27,931 nucleotides of DNA, from NCBI GenBank assembly GCA_964395915.1, contig CAYNDB010000020.1, forward strand, positions 1-27,931. Reading direction: 5' to 3'. Of the stretch, positions 1 to 8,523 are shown piece by piece (position 1 is the stretch's first letter; every line of letters begins with the position of its first letter). Under the pieces are notes generated by a model. That model made no database searches. It was not told the DNA's origin and saw nothing but the letters and a program-made list of their open reading frames with translations. Made by a program: the position numbers and the translations under genes. The stretch is from CAYNDB01 sp964395915. Its GTDB lineage: Bacteria; Nitrospinota_A; UBA7883; JAJRTC01.

Positions 1-1257
1 TCCTTCCGCTTTCGGGGCTGGGCCACGCCCTTTGCCTCGTCGTCTTCTACGTCGTCTCTTGGACCTGGGCGAAGTCGTATCATTACTTTCCGCGTCGTCA
101 GCCTTGCCAGTGGAAATTTTCCCCTGAATTTTTTCTTTATTCTGTTTTTGCTTGTTGTTATCTACTTTTTGGGCCGGTCGGGATACGTCCTGCCGTCTTA
201 CTGGCGCTGTTTTCCTTCTGGCGGTCCTGTCGTTTTGGTCATTTCTCTCCCGTGCGACCCTTTTTTGTGGTTGCTCCTGTTTTATCTGGCTTTTGTCAGC
301 AAGATGTAAAGGGGTCAAATCCCACGTATTGAAATCTTCTTTACTATCGTCCTCAAATACCACTGTCGCGTTTTCCTGCAACAGGTTGATTTGGCATACA
401 CGGCCAATCAGGCCGTCGGGAGTGACAACAGATTTGCCAAGTTTCGGAGATTTTTTTTGCAATTCTTTATAGTTTTTATGTTCATAGCCAAGGCAACACA
501 TAAGCCTTCCACACACCCCGGATATCTTTGTCGGGTTAAGGGAAAGGTTCTGGTCTTTAGCCATGCGTATAGAAATCGGCGCAAAATCATTGAGAAAGGT
601 TGAGCAACATAGCTCAACTCCACACGGCCCGCATCCTCCAAGCATCCTGGCTTCATCCCTCACACCTATCTGTCGCATTTCAATTTTTATTCTGAGATGA
701 TTGACAAGGTCTTTTACAAGCTCCCGAAAATCAACACGCCCATCCGCCGTAAAAAAGAAAGTGGCTTTTTTCCCGTCAAACGCGTATTGAACTTTCGACA
801 GGCTCATTGGCAAGTCACGCTCCAGAATACTTTCACGACAAAACGCCATGGCCTTTTTTTCTTTGACGGTTAAAGATTCCGCATTCTCTATATCTTTCGG
901 AGTGGCTTTACGAGCGATTTTGCGTAAGCTTTTTTTACAGCATGAAGAGGGGAACGCAGGGCGACGCGCTCTTGCCGCCGTTCCAAAATGTCGCCCGTTT
1001 TCGTTCTCTACGATGCACGGTTCTCCCACTTTTAGTCTGATGTTGTTCCAGCTGTAATCCTGTACGAATTCTCCGGAACGGATAAGGATACCGTAGACGA
1101 ATTCCTGTGGTTTCACTTTTTCTACAGTATCCACCGAAGCTTCCGCTTTTGTATCCTGAAATACGGGTGGGTCGCCAGCATGGGCGGATTCACCGGAACC
1201 AAGATCGTTGTTAGTCGGGGTATCGGCGTCTTCAGAAGCGTCTTTATCTTTGTCCAT
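1..1257 (-). CDS. ricT: RicT/YaaT-family PSP1 domain protein, partial (3' end outside window)
   Basis: The frame is open from an ATG at 1257 to the left edge, 419 codons without a stop; an in-frame stop lies just upstream, which fixes the start. The PSP1 core is clear: a cysteine cluster GGCGPCGVELCC near residues 207-218, then NLSLNPTKISGVCGRLMCC near 235-254, matching B. subtilis YaaT/RicT. In Firmicutes RicT works with RicA and RicF as an Fe-S complex affecting RNA processing; the role in Gram-negatives is less clear. From about residue 300 the protein becomes a long low-complexity tail rich in Lys, Arg, Gln and Asn, with a run of seven Arg near the edge. This tail is probably disordered and may bind nucleic acid (inference). 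It follows holB by 34 bp in the tmk-holB-ricT order common in other bacteria. Family call confident, function uncertain. Confidence 0.88.
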   Translation of the reverse strand, partial: MDKDKDASEDADTPTNNDLGSGESAHAGDPPVFQDTKAEASVDTVEKVKPQEFVYGILIRSGEFVQDYSWNNIRLKVGEPCIVENENGRHFGTAARARRPAFPSSCCKKSLRKIARKATPKDIENAESLTVKEKKAMAFCRESILERDLPMSLSKVQYAFDGKKATFFFTADGRVDFRELVKDLVNHLRIKIEMRQIGVRDEARMLGGCGPCGVELCCSTFLNDFAPISIRMAKDQNLSLNPTKISGVCGRLMCCLGYEHKNYKELQKKSPKLGKSVVTPDGLIGRVCQINLLQENATVVFEDDSKEDFNTWDLTPLHLADKSQIKQEQPQKRVARERNDQNDRTARRKTAPVRRQDVSRPAQKVDNNKQKQNKEKIQGKISTGKADDAESNDTTSPRSKRRRRRRRGKGRGPAPKAEG

Positions 1258-1291
1258 AGGGCGTTATCTTAACTTATCCGTGAATTTGCTT

Positions 1292-2287
1292 TCATTCCGC
1301 AAGCTCCAGAGCAAGCAGGCTTACCACAAGAAACGGATTTATGTTCCATTGTCGGGCTTGTCCAAGCTTAAGCGTAATGTTAAAAGCTCTGAATAATCTA
1401 CGTCTTGAATAGCTGGATGCGGCCCCTGATATTTCATTCCTAATATCGCTGTTTATCAACTTATCACATTTTCCTTTAATTTTCACCGACAGCATATCGC
1501 GCAATATTTCCTGGACAGCTTCGAGAAGCCTGTCCACACGTCTCCGGTCTTTCGCTTTATCCAGAGCTTTGGCCAGTTTGTACGCTTCCGCAACTCCCTT
1601 GCCGGCTCTTGATATCAGCGCCATCGCCTCATCGCGTATCTGGCGCTCCTCATCAAGAGAATCCGACAGCGCTCTACCGCAAGAGCCTTTTGACAGCGCC
1701 GCGATTGTTTTTGCCTGATCTTCCGGGACATTTTGCCTGGACATTATGAGGCCAATCATGTCTTCCTCCGCCAATGTGCGGAACCGTACGGTTTGGCACC
1801 GTGAAATTATTGTAAGCGGAAGTTTGCTTATGTTTTCCGCAAGCAAGATTATTATCGCCTCCCCCTGCGGCTCTTCCAATGTTTTAAGGAAAGCGTTTGC
1901 CGCCGGGATGTTCATCCTGTCGGCGCCATCGATAATCAATACCTTTTTTTTTGCCTCGTACGGCTTGAATGAAAACCTGCGAATGACCTCGCGTATATGC
2001 GTTATGTCGATTTCTTCCTTTACTTTTTTATCTCTTGCTTCAGGCTTGAGATAAATGACATCAGGATGTGACCCGGCGGAAACTTTCAGACAAGTCTTGC
2101 ATACTCCACAAGCGTCGTCCCCGTTTTGCTCACACATCATGGCTCTTATCCAGGCAAAAGCCGCGGTCTTTTTGCCCACGCCGTCCGGCCCTGTGAAAAG
2201 ATAAGAAATCCCGGTTTTGCCTTTAAGGGCCGCTTTTAAAACCTTGACCGCCATCCGCTGGCCCATGATTTCGTCCAGTTTCAACAT
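1292..2287 (-). CDS. holB: DNA polymerase III delta' subunit
   Basis: 331 aa, the usual length for delta'. This AAA+ subunit of the clamp loader helps load the sliding clamp onto DNA in the replisome. A Walker A-like loop GPDGVGKKT lies at residues 33-41. A zinc-module set of cysteines follows at C52, C60, C63 and C66, and the sensor-1/arginine-finger SRC motif is at 162-164, in the sequence ISRCQTVRF. Walker B is represented by KVLIIDGADRM near 115-125. The ATG is 1 bp after the tmk stop, and a GGAAGG ribosome-binding site sits in the end of tmk, so the two genes are probably translationally coupled. RicT follows 34 bp downstream. No abnormalities are seen. Confidence 0.95.
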   Translation of the reverse strand: MLKLDEIMGQRMAVKVLKAALKGKTGISYLFTGPDGVGKKTAAFAWIRAMMCEQNGDDACGVCKTCLKVSAGSHPDVIYLKPEARDKKVKEEIDITHIREVIRRFSFKPYEAKKKVLIIDGADRMNIPAANAFLKTLEEPQGEAIIILLAENISKLPLTIISRCQTVRFRTLAEEDMIGLIMSRQNVPEDQAKTIAALSKGSCGRALSDSLDEERQIRDEAMALISRAGKGVAEAYKLAKALDKAKDRRRVDRLLEAVQEILRDMLSVKIKGKCDKLINSDIRNEISGAASSYSRRRLFRAFNITLKLGQARQWNINPFLVVSLLALELAE

Positions 2288-2288
2288 G

Positions 2289-2936
2289 TTATGCCTTCCG
2301 CCGCGGCAAAGCGTCTTTTAACGCCTCGAATATTTTATTATGAACAATTTCCTGAGAGGCGGTTGCGTCGATTACCTTGACCCGTTCAGAGTCGGATTCC
2401 GATATTTTCAAAAAACCTTCGCGAACTCGTGTATGGAATTCTATGGTTTCATCCTCAAAACGGGCCTCGCCGCGCCCTTCATCCATCATTCTATGATTAG
2501 CGCGGGAAAGCCCTTCGTCCACCGGCAGGTCGAGGATAATTGTCCTGTTCGGCCAGATTTCACCGCAAACGGTTTCCGTTATTTTGTTTATGGTCATATG
2601 TTCCATCCCCCTGCCGTATCCCTGGTATGCAAGCGTGGAGTCTGCGAATCTGTCACAAATGACTATCCCCCCAGCCTCCAGAGCCGGAGCGATAACCTTG
2701 TCGACAAGCTCTCTTCGCGCGGCGGAAAAAAGCAGAAGCTCAGTCATCGAATCCAGCGTCCCGGTGTCCGGGTCGAGCAATATTTTACGTATAGCTGTTC
2801 CCACTTCCGTGCCGCCAGGCTCCCGCGTTGTTATGACATAGTGGCCCAGAACACGAAGCTTTTCGGCCAGCAGGTTGATCTGCGTGCTCTTGCCACTTCC
2901 CTCGATGCCTTCGAACGTTATGAACATGCTTTTCAT
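2289..2936 (-). CDS. tmk: Thymidylate kinase
   Basis: 215 aa, normal size. It phosphorylates dTMP to dTDP with ATP for DNA synthesis. The P-loop GIEGSGKST is at residues 10-18, REPGGT at 38-43, and DRFADSTLAYQG at 95-106, which holds the DR(Y/F) and substrate-binding residues. The lid region around RGEARFEDE lies near 155-163. The ATG at 2936 is preceded by AAGGA five nucleotides upstream; an internal Met4 is a possible alternative. It is the first gene of tmk-holB-ricT. A repeat element (2957-3114) lies immediately upstream, between it and oleC, and no clear promoter was seen in the remaining short stretch. Confidence 0.96.
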   Translation of the reverse strand: MKSMFITFEGIEGSGKSTQINLLAEKLRVLGHYVITTREPGGTEVGTAIRKILLDPDTGTLDSMTELLLFSAARRELVDKVIAPALEAGGIVICDRFADSTLAYQGYGRGMEHMTINKITETVCGEIWPNRTIILDLPVDEGLSRANHRMMDEGRGEARFEDETIEFHTRVREGFLKISESDSERVKVIDATASQEIVHNKIFEALKDALPRRKA

Positions 2937-2956
2937 TTTATCCTTTAAACGAAAAT

Positions 2957-3114
2957 GTCATTGTGAGGAGCGACAGCGCTGTGGCAATCTCGCATACCAC
3001 AGTGTCATGCCGGATTCAGCCCGGCATCTCGCCAATCGACCAATAGATATCCCGGATCGGGATCCACCCTAAAAGGGTACGCGCGGGATGACAACGCCAA
3101 TAGTCCGCAATGAC
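2957..3114. repeat. Nested inverted-repeat intergenic element (copy 1)
   Basis: Outer ends are GTCATTGTG (2957-2965) and CGCAATGAC (3106-3114), near-perfect inverted repeats. Nested inside is a second unit starting GTCATGCCGG (3004) with the hairpin GCCGGATTCAGCCCGGC and ending GCGGGATGAC (3092). The left part, with GTGGCAATCTCGCATACC, recurs at 8380-8400, and the inner unit recurs at 8405 and 25639. No coding potential is seen. It resembles the short non-coding GTCATTGCGAGG-type palindromic repeats scattered in many bacterial genomes. Confidence 0.75.
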
Positions 3115-3142
3115 GATAAGAAACCTAATTCAAGACATCCTC

Positions 3143-4789
3143 TCACAATTCTATTTTCGCTTCCGCCCAAATTTTCAGTTTTTCCCGGAATATCTTAGCA
3201 TTATGGCGTATATCGGTTGGAAAATCAGGATGGAACAGCACATCTTTGATCGACGACGTCAAAATATCCGTCGCGCCTAACTCTATAAGCTCCGCCGCGA
3301 TATCGTCTTTATTGCGCATTTGACTATCTTCCCGAAGCTCGGCGATGATAACAGGCCGCTGCTTTGGCGCGTCGCCGATTCCCACAAGAGCCGTTCTGAA
3401 AACATCAGGATGTTGATTAAATATCGCCTCACACGGAATGGTAAACATCACCTTTTCAGATGTGACCACCCGATGGCTTTTTCTGCCAAGGAACCATAGC
3501 CGTCCGTTGTCATCGATATAGCCTATGTCGCCCATCCTGTGCTTTATTACATTGCTCTTTTTATCCGCTATTTTGGAACGGCGAGTTTGCTCCGGCAAAT
3601 TAAAGTATTCCCTCGATACGACAGGGCCACTAACAACGATCTCCCCGGCTTCTCCTTTCGGCATAAGCGAAACGTTTTCCCAATCGCTGATCGGCTCGTC
3701 CGTAATCTCTATTATGTCAACCGTCATTCCAGGTAGTTGTTTGCCAACACAAACACCCTGGTCGAGATTTTGGGAGTTTACTTCCAATACCTCTGTTCCT
3801 TTGATATCGCACACTGGCAAAGACTCCGTGGCCCCAAAAGGTGTATACGTTTCTCCATCATCCGGCAGAACGCCGTTTAACAACCTTTCATGAATCTTGC
3901 TTTCCACCGGAGCGCCGGCCATGAGGACACGTTTAAGCGTCGGCAGTTTCACATTGTTTTCTACGCAATACCTGCTCACTTTTCGCCATATCGCAGGTGA
4001 CCCGAAGGTGAACGTGATCGATTTATCGTTAATTGTGTCGGTATATTTTTTCGGATTGACGCTTCCGGGGTTGGTGAAATCGATATTCGGTATGACCACG
4101 CTCATGCCTATCGCCGCCGAGAAAAGAGCGAACAGCGGAAACGCAGGCATGTCGATATCGTTCTCCGTTATTCCGTAATGATCGCGTATCATTTTTACCT
4201 GCGCGTCAAACATTCCGTGATGGAACACAACGCCTTTGGGTGGGCCGGTGGAGCCCGTGGTGAAAATAATCGATGCGGTGTCACTAGCCTTTGTTTCCGC
4301 AATCCTGAACGGCCCCTGATTTTTCGACCTAAGCTGTTTATGAGTTTTCCCGCCCCAGAAATATCTTCTGCCTACAGTAACAAGTCGCTTTACAGACCGA
4401 AAATATGGGGAATAAATAAACCGCGCAATATACGCTTTTGGAATGGCTATCATCGCTTCCGGTTGGGACTGGATGACACAGTTGAGAAGGTTACTCTTCC
4501 CCATGCCGGGGTCTATCAGCACAGGTATTGCGCCTGACTTGAATAACGCAAAAGTCAGCGCCATGAAATCAAACCCCGGCGGAACCATAAGGAGGACTCG
4601 TGTATTTACGCCGATGCCCATTTCACGAAGACCATGAGCATAGCAATCACTCTCTTCGTTCAGTTCACGGAACGTCCATGTATTGTATGTTTTGTTGCCC
4701 GCTGGAACGTGGACAGCGATTTTGTCAGGGTGTCGGCTGGCCGCATCCGCCAGGCAAGAGGCTATATTCAAGGTATCGGGGCTTGTCAT
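3143..4789 (-). CDS. oleC: OleC-type beta-lactone synthetase (AMP-forming ligase)
   Basis: 548 aa member of the acyl-adenylate-forming superfamily. OleC adenylates a 2-alkyl-3-hydroxyalkanoic acid and closes it to a cis-beta-lactone, the precursor of long-chain olefins. Visible motifs are the phosphate loop IIFTTGSTGPPKG (174-186), YTPFGATES (315-323), the ribose-binding Asp in MGDIGYIDDNGRLWFLGRK (D421) and the C-terminal catalytic Lys in DIRHNAKIFREK (K532). The RHNAKI context is typical of OleC. Assignment also rests on the oleA and oleB neighbours. Its ATG overlaps the oleB stop by 4 bp (ATGA), with a GAGAGG ribosome-binding site just upstream. A generic long-chain acyl-CoA ligase is the alternative, but the context argues against it. 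Confidence 0.9.
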   Translation of the reverse strand: MTSPDTLNIASCLADAASRHPDKIAVHVPAGNKTYNTWTFRELNEESDCYAHGLREMGIGVNTRVLLMVPPGFDFMALTFALFKSGAIPVLIDPGMGKSNLLNCVIQSQPEAMIAIPKAYIARFIYSPYFRSVKRLVTVGRRYFWGGKTHKQLRSKNQGPFRIAETKASDTASIIFTTGSTGPPKGVVFHHGMFDAQVKMIRDHYGITENDIDMPAFPLFALFSAAIGMSVVIPNIDFTNPGSVNPKKYTDTINDKSITFTFGSPAIWRKVSRYCVENNVKLPTLKRVLMAGAPVESKIHERLLNGVLPDDGETYTPFGATESLPVCDIKGTEVLEVNSQNLDQGVCVGKQLPGMTVDIIEITDEPISDWENVSLMPKGEAGEIVVSGPVVSREYFNLPEQTRRSKIADKKSNVIKHRMGDIGYIDDNGRLWFLGRKSHRVVTSEKVMFTIPCEAIFNQHPDVFRTALVGIGDAPKQRPVIIAELREDSQMRNKDDIAAELIELGATDILTSSIKDVLFHPDFPTDIRHNAKIFREKLKIWAEAKIEL

Positions 4790-5679
4790 AATGTCCTCTC
4801 GATAAAAGAGGAGAGCAGAGGCTCGATTTGTTCATGAGCGTCTTCCACAATATAATGTCCCGCGTCTTCAAACATGTGAACATCAGCTTTACCAAGCCGC
4901 TTGCGCCATTCATCAAGGAACTGGACATTAAAACAAAAATCGCGCATTCCCCACATGATGAGGGATGGTGTTTCCTTGAAATTTTCGAGTTTACTTTCAA
5001 TCGACCTGAGCAATTCATAAGACCTATGGGACGACGCCATCGGGATATCTTGTACGAAACGAAGGATAGCTATTCTGTTTGCCCACGAGTCGTATGGGTC
5101 GAGGTAGCCTCTCTTTACTTCATCGGTAAAACGCTCCGGTTTGTTGGTGGCCATTTTCAGGTTTATCGCGGGGCCAGCAAAAGCGTTCAACCCTCGTACA
5201 AGTATGGGGCCCAATAACGGGGTTCTACATATGTTTATACTGAAAGGAATCCTGTGAAACGTGAACGCCGCCGTATTGAAAAGAACCAGCGATTTTATTT
5301 TTTGTGGATAATCGACGGCATAGCCCATACCTATCGCGCCTCCCCAGTCGTGCGCCACGAGCGTAATGTCATCAAGGTCGAGATGGTCGAGTAATGTTCG
5401 CAGGTTTTCTATATGGCTCCCAAGGTGGTAGTCATAGCTCTGAGGCTTGTCTGAAAGGCCGCACCCGATATGATCCGGGACGATGACACGGAACCTGCTC
5501 CTCAACGCCAGGACAAGCTTTCGATAATAGAAGGACCACGTTGGGTTGCCGTGAAGCATCACAACAGCTTTTTTGTCACGCGGGCCTTCGTCCAGATAGC
5601 TTAAGTTTCCACCGGAAACCTTAAGCCGCTTCGGCGTGAAAGGATATTCCTCTAATATCGAGTTCAGGTCGATAGTCAT
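4786..5679 (-). CDS. oleB: OleB beta-lactone decarboxylase (haloalkane dehalogenase-like alpha/beta hydrolase)
   Basis: 297 aa alpha/beta hydrolase. OleB attacks the beta-lactone made by OleC with an Asp nucleophile and releases CO2 and a cis-olefin. The haloalkane-dehalogenase signatures are present: HGNPTWS (43-49) with the halide-site-like Asn and Trp, the nucleophile elbow AHDWGGAIG (109-117, D111), an acid region WGMRDFCF (243-250, D247) and the catalytic His in DAGHYIVED (H275). The size is normal for a stand-alone OleB rather than an OleB-OleC fusion. It starts 27 bp after the oleA stop and overlaps oleC by 4 bp, so oleABC is one transcriptional unit. The ribosome-binding site is weak. 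Outside this context it would be annotated as a haloalkane dehalogenase. Confidence 0.9.
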   Translation of the reverse strand: MTIDLNSILEEYPFTPKRLKVSGGNLSYLDEGPRDKKAVVMLHGNPTWSFYYRKLVLALRSRFRVIVPDHIGCGLSDKPQSYDYHLGSHIENLRTLLDHLDLDDITLVAHDWGGAIGMGYAVDYPQKIKSLVLFNTAAFTFHRIPFSINICRTPLLGPILVRGLNAFAGPAINLKMATNKPERFTDEVKRGYLDPYDSWANRIAILRFVQDIPMASSHRSYELLRSIESKLENFKETPSLIMWGMRDFCFNVQFLDEWRKRLGKADVHMFEDAGHYIVEDAHEQIEPLLSSFIERTL

Positions 5680-5706
5680 AAAACAAGGTGAAAAGATTGT
5701 AAAGCG

Positions 5707-6753
5707 TTACCACTCAAGCCCTAGCATAAGGCAGTTTAACCCTGAGCCTATGCCGAGCAGTCCCACATTGTCGCCCTTTGACAAAGTCCCTTCTTCCATA
5801 CCAAGAGCGAGAGTAATCGGTAATGAAACCGAGCCTACATTGCCAAGAAACTTAAGCGTTGAATAATCTTTTTTCATATCAAGGTTTAAAGCCTCATACA
5901 AAGCTTTTCTGTGGGCGGAGCCTACCTGATGGGTGAAAGTTCTTGTCAAGTCCTCACCGCTCCATCCAAGCTCTTTTTTAAATTCGCCCCAGGTCTCCTC
6001 CGCAAGCTTACATCCCGCTTTAAGCAGTCCCTCGGCGTCTGTTTCCATTTGCGGGCTTGCGCCGTTTCCAAAGCCCAAATCCACATCGCTTGTGCAAAGG
6101 TGGCTGCTTTCGGTGGAGCATCTTGCGGTCCCGCCCAATATTCTATGGCCGGTAGAAGATATATTTTTGTGAGTAAGCACAACCGCCACGGCGCCCGACC
6201 CTATGGTAAGCGAAGCGAAAGCGGGCTTTATGCTTTGCCGTGTGGCGGAACTGTCGTTTAACAGAGAGTTGATGGTCGACTCGATAAGCTTTTCACCCAT
6301 TTCACCCGCCACGATCACACCAGCTTCCATCTGGCCAAGCTCGATCATGTTCGCCAGCATCACCATGCCGTTTAAAACGCCAAGACATGCGTTTGAAATA
6401 TCGAAAACCATCGTTTGAGGCGGAAGGCCAAGCTTGTGATGCTCAATGTTGGCGGTGGCGGGCTCCAGGAAATCGCGACACACGGAAGCGTGGAAAATGG
6501 CGCCGAATTTTCCCTTCGAAACGCCTGAAGCGGCAATCGCTTTTTCCGCCGCCTTGATAGCGACATCGCTCGGCTTCGCGCCATTCGTCCAGAACCTGCG
6601 CTCCTTTATGCCTGTCATCAGCTCAAGCCTGCCTTTTGGCAAGTTCAGCCGATCGTACAGAGGCTCAAGCCTGTTCTCCAGCTCATAAGACGATACGACC
6701 TTTGGAGGCAGCTCGTACCCTATAGATTCAAGACATACATTTTCAAAACGCAT
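5707..6753 (-). CDS. oleA: OleA thiolase-fold acyl-CoA condensing enzyme
   Basis: 348 aa. OleA joins two fatty acyl-CoAs in a head-to-head Claisen condensation to give a 2-alkyl-3-ketoacid. The sequence follows Xanthomonas OleA along its whole length as I remember that protein. It has SVCRDFLEPATA, with the second-substrate Glu (E97), where the true FabH enzymes differ. It also has the nucleophilic Cys in SNACLGVLNGM (C123), the catalytic His in THQVGSAH (H275), Asn in FLGNVGSVSLPI (N305) and the C-terminal GIGSGLNC loop. All catalytic residues are intact. It lies 86 bp downstream of the trpB2-like gene, in a short AT-rich spacer that could carry a promoter, though I saw no convincing -35/-10 pair. 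FabH is the alternative and is disfavoured. Confidence 0.92.
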   Translation of the reverse strand: MRFENVCLESIGYELPPKVVSSYELENRLEPLYDRLNLPKGRLELMTGIKERRFWTNGAKPSDVAIKAAEKAIAASGVSKGKFGAIFHASVCRDFLEPATANIEHHKLGLPPQTMVFDISNACLGVLNGMVMLANMIELGQMEAGVIVAGEMGEKLIESTINSLLNDSSATRQSIKPAFASLTIGSGAVAVVLTHKNISSTGHRILGGTARCSTESSHLCTSDVDLGFGNGASPQMETDAEGLLKAGCKLAEETWGEFKKELGWSGEDLTRTFTHQVGSAHRKALYEALNLDMKKDYSTLKFLGNVGSVSLPITLALGMEEGTLSKGDNVGLLGIGSGLNCLMLGLEW

Positions 6754-6839
6754 AATTACAGATTTTCACCAGTTATTATTATGACAATACGTAAATCAAT
6801 TATTTTAATGGGCTTGTGGTCAAAATGGCAAAGAAAATA

Positions 6840-8222
6840 CTATCTGCCCGTATAACCTACAGGTTTTGGCAGCGCCTCGATAGCTTTAAGCGCGCTCTCG
6901 ATTCCTGATTCATCCATTGCGTCGTCCACCAGGTTTCCAGCGAAATAGTTGTCGTACGCCGCCATATCAAAGTGGCCGTGCCCGCTGAGGTTGAACAGTA
7001 TGGTTTTTTCCTTTCCCTCCTCTTTGGCGTTCATAGCCTCGATAATGGCGTGACGAATGGCGTGCGAAGATTCTGGCGCAGGGATAATCCCCTCGCTCTT
7101 GGCAAAAGTTATCGCCGCTTCGAAACATTCCAGCTGAGGATAGGCCGCCGCCTCTATCAGATTGTCGTTCAGAAGCTGGCTTATGACCGGCGCGACCGCA
7201 TGATATCGCAGACCGCCCGCGTGAATGCCGGGCGGAACGAAGTCGTGACCAAGCGTGTGCGTTGGTATAAGAGGCGTCATTTGCGCCGTATCACCGAAAT
7301 CATATGCGAAAACGCCTTTGGTCAACGAGGGACAGCTTGAAGGCTCCACAGCTACTACCCTGGTGTCTTTGCCATTGATTTTGTTTCGTATGAAAGTATT
7401 GCTGATACCGGCCAGGTTGGAGCCACCGCCACAGCATCCGATGACTACATCAGGATATTCGCCAGCCAATTCCATCTGCTTTTCCGCTTCCTGCCCGATC
7501 ACAGTCTGATGAAGCAGAACGTGGTTGAGCACGCTGCCAAGGCAGTAGTTCGTGTCTTCGTTGGTTGCGGCCACTTCGACAGCTTCAGAAATGGCGATGC
7601 CAAGGCTGCCGGTGGAATCCGGATGTTTCGCCAATATATTTTTCCCCGCCTGGGTTGTGTCTGAAGGGCTTGCGATTACTTTTGCGCCCCACGTGTTTAT
7701 CATGGACCGGCGGTATGGCTTTTGTTCATAGCTTACTTTCACCATGTATACGAGAGTCTCGAGGCCGAACATTCCACAGGCGAAACTCATGGCCGATCCC
7801 CATTGCCCGGCGCCTGTTTCCGTGGATATTCTCCGGATGCCCGCCTGCTTGTTGTAATAGGCTTGCGGCACGGCGGTGTTCGGCTTATGACTGCCGGCGG
7901 GAGATACCCCCTCGTATTTATAAAAAATCTTCGCTGGTGTTCCGAGAGCCTTTTCAAGGCGATGCGCGCGATAGAGCGGAGTCGGTCTCCACATGGAATA
8001 AATGTCCAGAACCTCTTCAGGTATATCTATCCACGTCTCGGCGCTCACTTCCTGCTCTATAAGCGACATCGGGAACAATGGAGTCAGGTCATCAGGACCT
8101 ATAGGCTGGCCTGTTCCGGGATGGAGCGGAGGTTGTGGAGGATTCGGCATATCCGACACTACGTTGTACCATTTGGTTGGAATATCAGAATTTTTCAAAT
8201 TGTAGATTGTTTGCCGTGACAT
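6840..8222 (-). CDS. trpB2: TrpB2-type tryptophan synthase beta-like protein
   Basis: 460 aa PLP enzyme, longer than the roughly 400 aa of classical TrpB and typical of the TrpB2 subfamily, which usually lacks a TrpA partner. It condenses indole with serine or a related donor to make tryptophan. The PLP Lys is in GSHKPNTA (K113), the catalytic Glu region is ETGAGQWG (135-142) and the phosphate-binding loop is GGGSN (265-269). The C-terminal SGHGHFDMAAY stretch is also TrpB2-like. The start is supported by GGGAGG five nucleotides upstream of ATG. No trpA or other trp gene is nearby; oleA follows on the same strand. Free-standing indole salvage is the usual interpretation of TrpB2 (inference here). 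Confidence 0.9.
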   Translation of the reverse strand: MSRQTIYNLKNSDIPTKWYNVVSDMPNPPQPPLHPGTGQPIGPDDLTPLFPMSLIEQEVSAETWIDIPEEVLDIYSMWRPTPLYRAHRLEKALGTPAKIFYKYEGVSPAGSHKPNTAVPQAYYNKQAGIRRISTETGAGQWGSAMSFACGMFGLETLVYMVKVSYEQKPYRRSMINTWGAKVIASPSDTTQAGKNILAKHPDSTGSLGIAISEAVEVAATNEDTNYCLGSVLNHVLLHQTVIGQEAEKQMELAGEYPDVVIGCCGGGSNLAGISNTFIRNKINGKDTRVVAVEPSSCPSLTKGVFAYDFGDTAQMTPLIPTHTLGHDFVPPGIHAGGLRYHAVAPVISQLLNDNLIEAAAYPQLECFEAAITFAKSEGIIPAPESSHAIRHAIIEAMNAKEEGKEKTILFNLSGHGHFDMAAYDNYFAGNLVDDAMDESGIESALKAIEALPKPVGYTGR

Positions 8223-8371
8223 AAAGCCTCCCGATAGTGTTAATTAAAACGCCCTTTGTAATTGACCGTCGACAAGCCACAAGGCTCATCCGGGGTAGCC
8301 ATACTATCACAACTTTGGTAAATCAGTGTTCAAGTGGTGGTGGTGCGAAGGAGGTGGCGCGTCCACGCCGG

Positions 8372-8499
8372 GTCAGCGACTGTGGCAATCCCGTATGCCA
8401 TAGTGTCATGCCGGGTTTAGTCCGGCATCTCATGGGGAGTGGAATGCGACGAAGGCTCTGTTTCTCCCGTCAGGAACGCCACGCTTTACTCAGAATGAC
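8372..8499. repeat. Nested inverted-repeat intergenic element (copy 2)
   Basis: GTCATGCCGGGTTTAGTCCG begins at 8405 and the unit closes with CAGAATGAC at 8499. The upstream piece GACTGTGGCAATCCCGTATG (8378-8397) matches the equivalent part of the copy at 2957-3114, so both the outer and inner modules are partly shared. It lies behind the start of trpB2 in a non-coding region. Confidence 0.7.
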
Positions 8500-8523
8500 A
8501 GATTCGTAACGTATAAACGGGAT

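Noticed and set aside
2340..2948. A 202-codon open frame on the plus strand opposite tmk
   Set aside because: It is antisense to a well-supported thymidylate kinase and has no recognisable protein features or ribosome-binding site.
5707..6753. FabH-type ketoacyl synthase instead of OleA
   Set aside because: The Glu in CRDFLEPATA, the overall similarity to Xanthomonas OleA and the oleB and oleC neighbours fit OleA better.
7565..8219. Two open frames of about 165 codons opposite trpB2
   Set aside because: They overlap each other and lie antisense to a full-length TrpB2 with all its motifs; their translations look like reverse-strand noise.
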